A DNA stretch of 64,000 nt from Isoperla grammatica (lineage: Eukaryota; Arthropoda; Insecta; Plecoptera; Perlodidae): the NCBI GenBank assembly GCA_945910005.1, contig OX246738.1, positions 23,656,186-23,720,185 on the forward strand. Reading direction: 5' to 3'. Positions 11,101 through 20,600 of the stretch are shown one piece after another. Made by a program: the position numbers and the translations under genes. The number at the start of each line of letters is the position of its first letter. Position 1 is the first letter of the stretch. A model generated the notes under the pieces. It was not told where the DNA came from, did not search any database, and saw nothing but the letters and a program-made list of their open reading frames with translations.

Positions 11101-12120
11101 ACAAAATGGTGTCATATGTTACACATTGGGCAGTAAGGCTGTTTGAAGTTTCTGTGACGTTACTAGCTGTGACGTCAATTTTCCCTCAAGGCCACGCTCG
11201 CCTCGACAACTCTGCAGCCAACGACATCCGGCAGTTCGTTCAAACTCTTACTCTCACTCGTCGCATCTTAACTGAGAATAACGTTCGAAAATGTATTTTA
11301 ATATATTTAATGTACATTAGAAACATGGTTGGTGTGTGTGTGTTGTTTTTTAGTGTACCTACCTAACAATCGCAAAGTGCAAAGATCGATTATGTATTTT
11401 ATTTTATTTCCAAGCATTGAAAAATATCCAGGCATATATAAAAAGTGGCTAACCCTAGTTGTACTGCAAAAAGAAAATATTTCCAACCTACCATTGATTC
11501 TATATTGATTCTCAAAACTTACTTCAGTGAGGTAGGCCTACCTTGCATTGGATTTCATGACCTGCTGAAAAATGCCAACCTACTGGACCTTATCCACAGA
11601 TCAGATACAAAATATAAAAACGTGAGCAAGATACAGATAACTTGGTTACGCCGGCAGTTGGATGGTGGAAGGTTGCCTACGTGATGATTACGGGCCATCC
11701 ATAATAGAACATGGTAGAGTAGGCCTACTGTTGTAGAAAACTTAACATGTTGTAGTTATTTTACCTGACAATATGAAATATTCCAAAACTTTAAAATCTC
11801 AGCCTATTGTTACCCACACCCCAAATTACAACCTTCTACAATCTAGAACATTGATGTTAGGAAATGTTCGTAGTTATTGTCCCGCTTTTTTGGATTGTAA
11901 ATCGAGGCATCCTAATGATAATCTGAACATTTGTGCCCAATGTTCTACTAGTACTAGCTCTTCAAATCAAGTGTTCAATGTACATTCATCTATGGGAGAA
12001 CAAATACATTAGAGTGTAAGTAGTTGATTAGCCTACTAATTAACATTGGTTTGTGTTTTTGTTTCAGAGCCACATATTTTACTATTCAAGCGGCAAATTA
12101 CATCTAAACCGGATAATTGA
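319..12120 (+). CDS. CKS1: Cyclin-dependent kinases regulatory subunit (CKS1/CKS2 family), three exons
   Basis: The joined exons 319-386, 3020-3147 and 12068-12120 encode 82 aa plus TGA with all junctions in frame. CKS proteins are small adaptors that bind CDK1/CDK2 and dock phosphorylated substrates onto the kinase. The family signature IYYSDKY lies at residues 9-15, VPKTHLM at 35-41, RGWVHYM at 55-61 and the beta-hinge HQPEPH at 63-68. The phosphate-pocket residues of human CKS1 (Lys11, Arg20, Trp54, Arg71) correspond to Lys14, Arg23, Trp57 and Arg74, a constant offset of three. The length fits the family (about 79 aa). Exon borders fall after the EYR and HQP segments, which I recall as the vertebrate positions. 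Introns 1 and 2 are 2.6 and 8.9 kb. I cannot say whether it is orthologous to CKS1 or CKS2. Confidence 0.93.
420..575. repeat. AGGCCT-rich low-complexity patch
   Basis: The palindromic hexamer AGGCCT and its overlaps (taggcctagg) recur about a dozen times in 150 bp. The same hexamer is scattered throughout the window and is also part of the 28-bp minisatellite at 27424-30550. No coding potential is apparent. Confidence 0.6.
576..2584. other. CKS intron 1, no gene recognised
   Basis: This intronic stretch has moderate GC around 1200-1700 and 2240-2330 and short AGGCCT runs. The predicted reading frames are short, lack recognisable motifs and have no convincing splice context. I see no RNA gene or complete transposon. 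Confidence 0.5.
2585..2636. repeat. (AC)26 microsatellite
   Basis: Twenty-six perfect AC dinucleotides read directly from the sequence, at the tail of the SINE above. Confidence 0.97.
2585..2964 (-). mobile_element. tRNA-derived SINE with (TG)n tail
   Basis: On the minus strand a tRNA-like head (about 2964-2885) has a B-box-like GGTTCGAATCC and an upstream A-box-like stretch. It is followed by a non-tRNA body containing a near-duplicate of about 30 bp (around 2762-2818) and a tail that becomes a 26-copy TG/AC dinucleotide run (2585-2636). It sits just upstream of CKS exon 2. Borders are approximate and I could not define a target-site duplication. Confidence 0.55.
3020..3147 (+). CDS. CKS1: CKS exon 2 (residues 23-65)
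   Basis: The acceptor is a pyrimidine run ending TTTTTCAG at 3019 and the donor is CCAG|GTTAGT at 3148. The exon encodes the core of the fold, including VPKTHLM and RGWVHYM, and ends one base into the Glu codon of the PEPH hinge. Confidence 0.93.
3424..3661. repeat. Two diverged tandem copies of a roughly 110-130-bp sequence
   Basis: Two adjacent segments share GGCAAAATGTGAG, AGT(T)AAACTTTTGT-like and CACGAATATA blocks in the same order (about 3424-3511 and 3548-3661). They lie in CKS intron 2 just after exon 2, with no coding potential. Their origin is not recognised. Confidence 0.5.
3662..5552. other. CKS intron 2, proximal part
   Basis: AT-rich intron. TGACCAGACGTCC near 4022 and the segment GTTGCTGACCCCTG near 5404 resemble common hAT terminal sequences, but I found no matching partner ends. 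A TA dinucleotide run lies at about 5151-5180, and a weak tRNA-like B-box (GGTTCGATT) at about 5490. No gene recognised. Confidence 0.4.
5663..6779. mobile_element. Nested non-autonomous hAT element, 1.1 kb
   Basis: Termini CAGTGTTGGGGC and GCCCCAACACTG form an inverted repeat, flanked by an exact 8-bp duplication GCTACCGC (5655-5662 and 6780-6787). Both subterminal regions are dense in AAGTTC/GAACTT motifs arranged as inverted copies, and GAACGCGTTC-type palindromes lie near the right end. There is no transposase-like frame. It inserted into the outer hAT, whose sequence resumes on both sides. Confidence 0.88.
7359..7664 (+). repeat. 5' LTR
   Basis: Starts TGTCTCGG and ends CGACGCTACA. An internal block (ATAGGAATGGAAATAGTAAG) occurs twice, about 80 bp apart. 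It carries a 9-bp insertion (near 7383) and a 4-bp insertion (near 7500) relative to the 3' LTR. Confidence 0.9.
7667..7679 (+). other. Primer binding site complementary to tRNA-Pro
   Basis: TGGGGGCTCGTCC starts two bases after the 5' LTR. It is complementary to the conserved 3' end of animal tRNA-Pro including the CCA, the same primer choice as gammaretroviruses and some Ty3-like elements. Confidence 0.75.
7772..8920 (+). CDS. Retrotransposon gag-like protein, 382 aa, running into the 3' LTR
   Basis: The frame starts at ATG 7772 after the leader. Residues about 1-60 are helical-looking, and about 60-185 are low-complexity and rich in Ser, Thr, Pro and His. Residues about 185-345 form a folded segment with [14 protein letters not shown], a WW pair (FRWW), [20 protein letters not shown] and [15 protein letters not shown], the layout of the capsid region of Ty3/Gypsy-type gag (retrotransposon gag family). 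No CCHC zinc knuckle is present. The last 12-13 codons lie inside the 3' LTR, which starts at 8883, so the native C-terminus, nucleocapsid and pol may have been lost. The frame has no internal stop. In a cell it would form or join particles built with another element's enzymes; that role is inference. Confidence 0.8.
   Translation: MEGFLQEDLLSLDIVHKLMALQTEGTEAYHHRLRELLSSKAAAIPLRLQTQPTTIAHASRDLPAASGTSSSHATGLRPTSTSGSTSVTPPPIPPRRHSVAPSSHSLPVVTYSNLQASITIPVSEALGQASSQVVQEPLYSTPVQRTALSPHTAHDSPLHPDTSINPFLSPYHQQQPQYHSPHVQGPLPTFFGCGDPKSAEEFLLDMEQYARGQGVPLSYIVSHVLPAALVGDAFRWWTFVGGCNSWEDLKVALHNEYDRPDYLARLKAELEMRTQHPDEPLSAYVRTISSYYDRIGSTVSDAEKVARVMRQMHPQYYPFLQGRSFANLRDLAVVARTIQAILWRHNNYRPPPPPTNAVAADLAFSSPTSSMSRCACLHYISY
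8883..9175 (+). repeat. 3' LTR
   Basis: A direct repeat of the 5' LTR, starting TGTCACGG and ending CGACGCTACA. The gag frame enters it directly with no polypurine tract between. Confidence 0.9.
9978..10296 (+). mobile_element. Hairpin element H1, copy 1 (Penelope-type paired-pLTR layout)
   Basis: An exact 15-bp target duplication TTGACAAAAACTAAG (9963-9977 and 10297-10311) brackets the element. It has a 31-nt unpaired extension (9978-10008), a 136-bp left arm (10009-10144), a 16-nt spacer and a 136-bp inverted right arm (10161-10296). Each arm carries the same internal block, read outward to inward as GGATCCAACAGCTTACC, then CGTTTCGACCGAGG, then CTCACTCGAG. Long variable target duplications plus a one-sided extension beside inverted arms is the layout described for Penelope-like elements. 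No protein is encoded. Confidence 0.72.
10312..12067. other. CKS intron 2, distal part
   Basis: AT-rich intron with short reading frames of up to 108 codons (for example around 11040-11366 and 11445-12012) that match no family I know and lack exon-like flanks. A patch at 10650-10700 has ATCGATAAT-type palindromes. No element with defined ends was found. Confidence 0.4.
12068..12120 (+). CDS. CKS1: CKS exon 3 (residues 66-82 and stop)
   Basis: The acceptor TTTTTGTTTCAG ends at 12067. The exon completes the hinge (PEPH), encodes the last beta strand ILLFKR with the phosphate-pocket Arg74, and ends after a short polar tail at TGA 12118-12120. Confidence 0.92.
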
Positions 12121-12196
12121 AACAGCCGCTATTCAGAAGGCTACATAAATGGTTCATTTCTAGAATATCAATAGAACCAGTTTTATCGAGTTTGTA

Positions 12197-12202
12197 AATA
12201 AA
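12197..12202 (+). terminator. Candidate CKS polyadenylation signal
   Basis: AATAAA lies 77 nt after the CKS stop codon, giving a short 3' UTR of about 100 nt. Further AATAAA hexamers occur near 12787, so a longer alternative 3' end is possible. Confidence 0.5.
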
Positions 12203-14023
12203 AACGTGGCCAATGTAAAAAAAAGTAACTTTATAATAGCTGCTATTTTAATCATATATATTATGAATATATATGTGGCTGCTGGTTCAGAAGATATAGG
12301 CCTACTTGGGTTTAGATTACAGCTAACATCTATTTTAGGCCTATCAATCGAAAAGTGTCTTCAAGAATGGAAAATGCAAGGATGGGTTTGCAATCACAGA
12401 TAAAATCGTCACGTAGGCTATGGCTTGACTAGTTAACATCAACTTATCAATATCTTTGGTGTCACATCCTTGGCAACAAACTCACTGGGTGTGTTTTGTT
12501 GTGGAGTTACCTTCAAGAAACCATTCTATATAATTTTCTCCATACATAAATGAATGAATAAATAAATATATACAATATAAATACTTGTGTATATATTTAT
12601 GTACGTTTTAAAGATAGCTTGCATGGAAGTACATCTATTAGGGTAACATTATATATTATTTGTAATTCAATAATTCTGTTATTTAAAGATTAGTAATCTC
12701 TTTAGTTGTATTTTCCACTTTTTATTGTTACATGTTGGATAAATGTTATTGCTTGGAAGCCAGAACTTGTTAATTGTACAGTTAAAATAAACATTCCGTG
12801 GTTAAACAAGCAATGTCAGTGAAAGAACTTCTTTTTCTTGCCCTTCTATTAATATAATAGCTTACCCTTACTTTATTATTGTATATTATATACAACACAT
12901 AATTTAACTGTATTTAATTTTCCATCAAAATTGTTAAATAAATTGATAAAAAAAATACCATTTTATTTTTTTCTTCTTTGATACTGAAGTGTAGCCTAAG
13001 TTTTGTTTGCACTTTTAGTAAAAGTAGGCTTTCAAAAACAGATACATCATTATCTATGAATACTAACACCAGTAACACAAAGTTTATGTTTAAATGCCAT
13101 GTCTATGAAGAGAATAGTTGACCAATTTTCCTTTCCCACTCTTTTATAATTCAACGTGCTGTGACAACATCATCTAGGGTGCTTATGTTCGTGTGATCAG
13201 AGTAAGTTGATCACAGGTAAACGTAAGTGCCCCTAGTAAATAACAAGGTGTATGAATTAATTTATTGCCGTCCCACATTGCCACTATGTATGTCTTAATA
13301 CAGTATAACAATAGGTAGGTGATTGTTGCTGTTCAGATGTTTTATCTCAAATCTATAGTTTTTCTGAAAACCCTTAAAAACTTGTCAGTAACTTTTTTTG
13401 ACTATATATTGTACTATTAATTAATTTAAATACTGTATGGAGGTCACTAATTGTTGATCAGTTAGAAAAAATTAGTGCTATTTAGCTGCTTGATTAATCT
13501 TTATATAGTATGAGGTCGATCGTGAACTAATTGGCCATGACGCCATAGTTCGATGTCTGGTCGCCATGAAATTTCTATTTTTGAATTGTGTATACTAGCA
13601 AACAAAAGAATACAAAATAGTCTCACATAGATGTGCTCGTGTGACTCACGGTGTTTTTTGTCGTGAATGTGCATACCATTTATATACAGCACTGAAACGA
13701 GAATGCGCATTCTGGTGGCAGCTGTCAATTGTTGAATATTTAAATAATAACTGTAACCTTTGTTGGGCCTGAAATGGCATAGACTATGGGACAGCACTTA
13801 GCAGACTGTATCACCAACAGTTTAGTGGTGTGTGTGCTGTGAGTTTGCGGGACAATATGCGAGTCACGCTGTGACAGGCAGCAATACAAGCAAGTTTCAT
13901 ACATGCTTAAAGAATCACAATGCAAATTGTAAGGTGTTACTGTAGTGAAATATTGTTCACATTTAGGTACACTGGTACAGTATTGAAATAGGCCAATTTA
14001 ATTAAAGAAAAAATAAAAAAAAT
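12203..14023. other. Intergenic DNA, no feature recognised
   Basis: AT-rich DNA between the convergent CKS and thrombospondin genes. Short frames, the longest being 98 codons on the minus strand at 13501-13797, show no known motif. Confidence 0.5.
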
Positions 14024-14295
14024 TCACATTTAGAGTCTACCCACTCAGTAACTAAACTGATTTGCAGTGGGGGACTTTAATTTAAAGCGACTAAACCAAC
14101 CCTGTAGGCTTCGAACACCATCGACGAGTGAGCGATAACCAATCAAAGATCGATATTTCAAATACGAAACATGAATCAGTGATTGGACAGTGCGAACACC
14201 TGCGGACAAATGCCAGAATCAACAAGGCCGATTCAGAACAACTTTGAATTTATTGAGTGCTTCGTTGCTAGGACGGCTCCAAAGTCACCGTTTAC
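14024..14295 (-). mobile_element. SINE-2 fragment (5'-truncated copy of 60459-60866)
   Basis: This segment is nearly identical to 60459-60735, sharing for example CATCGACGAGTGAGCGATAA and CCGATTCAGAACAACTTTG. On the minus strand it ends in an AT-rich T-run tail. The copy near 60.8 kb has a tRNA-like head beyond the shared part, so this copy lacks its head. Confidence 0.7.
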
Positions 14296-15415
14296 TATTC
14301 AATTTATAGTTATACAATTTAAATATTTAACTCTTTTATTGTAATTGGCACTATTATTTGGCATTATTAGTTGTGTGTGTGCTAATAGATTTTATCATAA
14401 GAAGTCACAATAAAATGAATTATTGGCAGAATGAATGGGTTGTCATTAACAATTACAAAAGTGAAAATCTTTACACTTCAGTGTCTATTTTAATTTTTGT
14501 AATGCACTTCTTTAGTAGTTCGAATGTTAGTGAATTTAAATACATCATAATTTTATATTACTAAGCTTATCAACAACTGGTGCAACTAGAGAGCATTATG
14601 TTTATTTACATTTTGGTACATTTGACATATCGACATATACGTCAACAAAGGTCATATTATGTCGGTCCCTTATTTATGGGCCCTCTACACGTGAAACTTT
14701 TATTGCATCTGGATGCAATTTTTTATAGCCAATGTATTTCCTCCATGCTGAAAGCACATATTTCCGTACAACGTTGAATAGATTAAAATTGCAGCAATAT
14801 TGCATCTTATTGCAGTCAGACAACCAATGGATGAACGATAAAATGTCGTTGAACCATGAAATAGCGTAGACTGTTCACCGTCTATTTGTGCACCACTTCA
14901 CTTTCTTGATTTTTAAATTTTAGGATATATTTCTATGATCATGGATAAACTTGGCAATATATAAGACTATTCTTCACATACATACAGTTATATTGGAAGC
15001 ATAGAGTTATTATATGTAGTAGTACGTACTACAGTATGGTATCTCGGTGATTGGAAGCCATATTTGTTTACCAACCAAAGAAATGTCTAAGAAGTTCATA
15101 GGAAAAGATACGGTACCATCATAAAACTGACATGTGTTTCCTAAAATCGTTGGAATCGCAGCCTGCTGGATGGATCAATCAGCGTCACTTAGCCCCCCTC
15201 TAGGTAGAGATCAAAGTAGATAGAGAAGTTCTTTCGCTTGGAGGGGAAACTTAGCTTTATCGACTCTGGTTGAGATCAAGTAGACCTTGAGCGCATAGAG
15301 ATACAATACTCAACGTATAATAACTCTGCTTGAGCGTCGCCAATTGACCCATCCAGAAGGCTGTAGTCGAAAGGTGCAGACATAATGCAGATAGGTAGCA
15401 TCATATGTTATGTCA
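14296..15415. other. Intergenic DNA, no feature recognised
   Basis: AT-rich DNA with no supported gene or repeat. Short frames at 14358-14564 and 14580-14777 have no recognisable motif. Confidence 0.45.
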
Positions 15416-15431
15416 TATATTAGTAAGTTAG

Positions 15432-15691
15432 GTTATGAAAGTAGGTGCCAATCGGCTGGAATGGTATATAAAGTGAGGAAAGGATCCAACAGCTTACCTT
15501 CGAGTAGTAAGATGACGGATTTGCGATGGATTGACAGTAGCCATTCTTTTCTCGAGTGAACAAGACCTCGGTCGAAACGTCTCGTTATATTTTGTATTAT
15601 GTCTTTTATGTGTAGGCTACTTCAAAGTCGCAAATCCGTCATCTTACTACTCGAAGGTAAGCTGTTGGATCCTTTCCTCACTTTATATACC
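15432..15691 (+). mobile_element. Hairpin element H1, copy 2 (left arm partly deleted)
   Basis: It carries the same extension (starting GTTATGAAAGTAGGTG) and right arm as copy 1, and ends CTTTATATACC. The left arm stops after about 60 bp, so the inner part has been lost. The flanks share an imperfect duplication around ATATATTAGTAA (about 15416-15431 and 15692-15707). The right arm carries the CGAGTGAACA and GAAACGTC blocks at 15551-15584. Confidence 0.68.
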
Positions 15692-15707
15692 TTATATATT
15701 AGTAAAG

Positions 15708-17276
15708 TAACGCATTCTATCGTCGGCTCTACGCACCACGCTCGGTATTCATTAGTTGAAAAATAATCCCTGCATGTGAGACTACTGGAGTGGCAACGTA
15801 TTGATGACGTCTGGAATAAAACTTGCACGTGTAAAGAGCGCTTTAGTCCCCCCTTGTGACAGGCAGAGCTACCATGGATCTATTTTATCTCTGAGAAGAA
15901 ACGGACGTACAAGCCGACATCATAAAATAACTATTTGTAACTAGGCCCACATGCCGAAAGCCCTAGTTACTGCACTCATTGCTCAAATTACATTCATTTT
16001 TTAATGTATTTACTTTTTGTAGCAACCCCATAGTGTTATCATAGCTAAGATTAAAAAATAAGTCAAAAATTCAATGTTGGATATACATTTCAAATTACGT
16101 ATGATTTTAATTGTATTTATTTTATGAATACTATACTAGGTACTGTACTAATTGATACCACTATTAATAATTGCTGAACATTATTTGTACTAATAATGAA
16201 TAAAGTAATTAATTATCTTCTGAATACTGCAGTACTTCATCAGTTTATTATTCTGTATTATAAAATCCAAAAAGTTTAATGTTACATATTTTGTTGCTGC
16301 AGAGTAGCAACAAAAAATATACAGCAAATGTAGGCCTATTTTTTTTAGGATCGATAATGACAGAATGGATGATGAATTACATTATTTATTTCATACATTC
16401 ATCACATACATTATTTATTATTTCATACAAAAACTTACAACTAAAAGTTAGACATTTCAGCTTGGTCCCCTCTAAAACAAAAACAAAATTGTTGTACCAG
16501 GTTTTTAGTACTAGGTGTAAAACGAACTAGAGTGGGCGAGCTTAGCTTAGCAGTATCATTAATGTCCAGATGGGGAAAACCAGTTATATCAGCATGGGAG
16601 AAAGAAAGATAATATCATGTCCTCGTCGGAATGCGTCATTTTGCCGAAAAGTTAGTTTGTGTGAGGACACATCTTATTGGTCTTGGCACAAGTTATTGCT
16701 TATAGGGACTGAGTATTAAAAGAGTTTCCTTGTAGCACGTTTTTGCAGAACTGACACCAAACCATCTTGAGATCGCACACAATGAAGTAAAAAGTGTGGT
16801 TATCACACAAACAAATTGAACTAAATCAAAGTTGCATACTCTCTTTCGTGACTATTTTTGTCATCTAAAATTCTATATTATATATTCAAAAATCAAAGCA
16901 CACAAGAAAGTGTGGTCCGATTATTGGACAACTTAGCAAATAATGTCGAAGATATAATATGCCATAATTCTGCTGTCTACTTAAATCATTTGTGTCAATT
17001 TCCCTAGTTTGCTGGCAGAAGTCTTCTTTCTTTGCTTATGCAACAGTGACTTGCTGTATGCTATGGACATGGTTCCACTTCTACTTCTTGTGTAAAATCG
17101 TCAGTTTGTTAACATCTTCAAACCTAAAGACTGGAATCTTGTATTTTTGCCCCCAAAAATAGTTAAGTACCAGTACCAGTAAATGGAAAAATAATTATGA
17201 ATGTACTAAATTTAAAAATTACTGTCTCTTTGTCCTTCTCGGTTACTCTTTCAGATTCTTATGTAATTTAACACGG
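15708..17276. other. Thrombospondin 3' flank and 3' UTR region
   Basis: AT-rich DNA downstream of the thrombospondin stop codon on the minus strand. Several minus-strand AATAAA hexamers (TTTATT on plus, for example near 16376-16415) could end the transcript, but none is clearly favoured. No other gene is seen. Confidence 0.4.
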
Positions 17277-17600
17277 TCAACCACGCGGCTTGCTCACGTC
17301 GATGTGAATCTTCTGCCTTAGCCGCGGCGGAAGTTCTTTGTGAATAGCTTCGGGCACGTTGTCGTTGCATCTGTAGACCAGGTCGGACCATATTATCATC
17401 TCCTGTGAGAAACAGAAGACTCCGAGTCTTCCGCCCTCCAGTGTCGAGTCGTAGATGTTGCCCGAGTCTGCGACCATGCTCTCGCCCTCGAAGATCCTCA
17501 GGCGAATCAGGCCGATCTTAGGACGATGCAGGAGTAGCCAGCGGTACGCCACTTTCTCCTTCCACCCTACGTTTCTCGGATCCTTCCACAACAGTTTTAC
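17277..17600 (-). CDS. THBS: Thrombospondin exon 18 (residues 933-1039, stop)
   Basis: Encodes the end of the lectin-like C-terminal domain: [39 protein letters not shown] and YRCND, all near-invariant in the family. It ends with a 21-residue basic tail after CNDNVP. The stop is TGA at 17279-17277 and the acceptor is TTATTTCAG. The 3.8-kb intron before it holds the LINE and hairpin insertions. Confidence 0.96.
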   Translation of the reverse strand, partial: VKLLWKDPRNVGWKEKVAYRWLLLHRPKIGLIRLRIFEGESMVADSGNIYDSTLEGGRLGVFCFSQEMIIWSDLVYRCNDNVPEAIHKELPPRLRQKIHIDVSKPRG

Positions 17601-20600
17601 CTGAAATAACATTGACATTAGCTACACTACACAACCAACCAGTACATTACATTGTGTAGAAATACTTGTCAAAAACTGAAATAGGCATCATACCAAACAA
17701 GGGAGCAGTTCTTGACTATTGCAGTGATAATTACACTATTTAGATTGATACAATGAAGTATACTATGTATATATTTTAAGCTCATAATACACCTTTTACA
17801 ATGAATGAAATGAAGAGAGCTTTAAACAACACAAAAGTTGGTAAAGCACCTGGACCGGATCATATTCCCTCAGAACTCTTAACTCAGCTAGGTGGTAAAG
17901 CAGTAGAAACCCTACTCAAGCTTATTAACCTGACATGGGAAAAATATGTCCCGGCAGAGTGGAGAAAGGCAGAAATAACACCGATTCTTAAACCTAATAA
18001 GGATCCAGAGGATATTTCCAGTTACCGACCGATCTCCCTGACAAGTTGTGTATGCAAACTTGCAGAGCGTATGGTTTTAAAACGTCTTAGTGACCATCTA
18101 GAAGACAAAGGTTTGTTGGCTGAGGAGCAGGCAGGTTTCAGACCTAATCGTAGCACTGTTGACCAACTGGCAAGACTGTCGCAGGATGTAAAGGACGCTT
18201 TCCAAAGAAGGGAATCAACGCTGGCTGTTATGGTGGATTTCAAAACAGCATACGACACCATATGGAGACCCAAGTTGCTGACAAAACTAAGTAGGTTAAA
18301 AGTATCTGGAAATCTACTTGGGTGGATCAAAAGTTTTTTGGACCAACGTTTCATAAGAGTCTCTTTCCAAGATTCTAAATCGGGTTATCAGCAACTCAAG
18401 CAAGGCCTACCACAAGGATCGGTTCTAACTTCTAAGCCCAACGCTTTTCAATGTCATGATAAATGATCTTGCTACGGAACTCAAAGACAAGTCTGGTATA
18501 CAGGTGCTACTATATGCAGACGACGTAGTAATGTGGAATTCGTCCAATTACATTGAGAGTCTCCAAAGACAAATGAACGAAGCTCTTGTCGTTTTGGCAC
18601 AATGGGCTGACAACAATGCAATGACTGTTAATACAACAAAAACAACATACCAGCTCTTCTCATTATCTCACGAGAAGACTGTAGCACAAACCCCATTGTA
18701 TCTTAAGTATAAAACCCAGGAGCTTAAACAAAGCTACAATTCCAAATATCTGGGCTTAGCTATGGACCAGAAACTTAGCTGGAAAGAACACGCAATGGAA
18801 ACGGCTAGGAAAGGAACTAAAAGAATGAACCTTTTGAAAAGACTAACTGGCTCAAAGTGGGGAGCGTCTCACAACACTTTGGTCACAACATATACGACGT
18901 ATGTTAGACCAGCATTGGAGTATGGTGGTGAGGTTTTTGTTACAGACACAAAAAATGTTACTGACAAAATTGACAAAGTACAAAACCAGGCCATGAGACT
19001 TATATGTGGTGCTCCCAAATCTACACCTATAGCCGCAATCGAGCTCCAAACTGGTTTAGAACCACTGAAGGCACGCAGAGAAAAAAGTGCAATGAAGCTC
19101 CACGAGAGGTTGTTAAGGGGAAAGGATGACTACTGGAGGGACTATGGAAATGGATTTGATCATTTGAGAGACTAAAGACACACAAGAACTTCTCACAGAT
19201 TGCAGTCATGTTAAAACAGAAATACCAAATTCCAGACTGCCCACGTACACGCCTTAGCCAAAGAAACGGGAACAACAATGTAAGACCCCCAATGGATATT
19301 ATGCTAGAACTTGACAAAAAAGTGCAGAAAGCAGCATGTTCAGCCCAAGAGTTAAGACAGATAACATACCGTACTCTACACTCCCGGTACCCAGTGCCAA
19401 CCTGGCTGCACGTGTATACGGATGGATCTGCAACACCACCTAAGGGGCTTGCGGGAGCAGGAGTGTATTGTCAGGTTTTTGAAAAACACACTGCGGCTGG
19501 CAAATTTGGAACAAACTTTGACGGGGAACTGGAAGCCATCCACCTTGCACTAACCGAAGTAGGCAATATTAAGCCATCACAGCCAGTGGTGATCTTGGTA
19601 GATTCAAGGGCAGCACTACAAGCCTTGATATCTCAAAGAGATACAGATTGTGAGATAACAGTAGCATGTAGGGAAGAGTACTACAAGCTCTACGACAAAG
19701 GCTGGCAAGTATGTTTTCAATGGATCCCTAGTCATTGCTCAATAGTGGGAAATGAAAAAGCCGACTACCTGGCAAAGATGGGAGCTAAATTGAAACAACC
19801 TGAAAAGGCAATCTCACTGCAGTCCATCAAGTCTACAATCAATAACCAAGTCAGCTTAGAGTTAAAGAAACAGTATGAAGTAATGGCGCGAGGGAAAAGA
19901 TGGGAACCGCTTATAAGGAAGGAGAAAATGAACGCAAGGAAAATTGATAAGGAAGAAAGAAGGGTATACGTGGCAAATTTCCGGATGGACACCGGCCACG
20001 ACTACCTGCAAGCCCATCTGCACAAAAAATGCCCATGTTGTTACAATGTAATCTATGGCTGCAAATAAATACAATACAAAATACAATACAATACAGGAGT
20101 GGTGGATACGAGAATATGCCCACTCTGCAAAGAACAAGACCAGGACGCGGAACATCTTACGACATGTGTCTCTTTGACAGCAGAAAGGGGTCTAATGGAG
20201 GGGCAAAAGATAGCAAGGAGGAAATATGTGGCAAACCTTTATTGGGCAACTAGGCAGAGAATGGCATAAGTTCCAACTCTGGGTGTTCGAAAGAAGAAGA
20301 AGAAGAAGAATATATTTTAATACTTCTTCTTCTTTCGAACACCCAGAGTTGGAACTTATGCCATTCTCTGCCTAGTTGCCCAATAAAGGTTTGCCACATA
20401 TTTCCTCCTTGCTATCTTTTGCCCCTCCATTAGATCCCTTTCTGCTGTCAAATAGTCAAACAGTAAAATATACTATTGCAGCGTATTTAATAATTATACA
20501 GAGACAGCACAGTGTGTGATAGGAGAGGCCAAACGGCTAGATATGCTTGGTAGGGGTAAAATTGATAGGGAACCCAACAGCTTACCTGGTTGGTGACTGC

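Larger units (their letters stand above)
17790..20310 (+). mobile_element. 5'-truncated non-LTR retrotransposon with RT and RNase H (I-like)
   Basis: The element lies in thrombospondin intron 17, antisense to the gene. It starts within the N-terminal part of the reverse transcriptase, so the endonuclease is missing. It then runs through RT, RNase H and a CPLC-x(8)-H-x(3)-C metal-binding segment, and ends in a (GAA)n tail at about 20292-20310. RNase H after RT points to the I/R1/LOA side of the LINE tree rather than to RTE or CR1. Frameshifts make it inactive. An ATACA-rich stretch (about 20062-20095) interrupts the C-terminal region. Confidence 0.85.
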
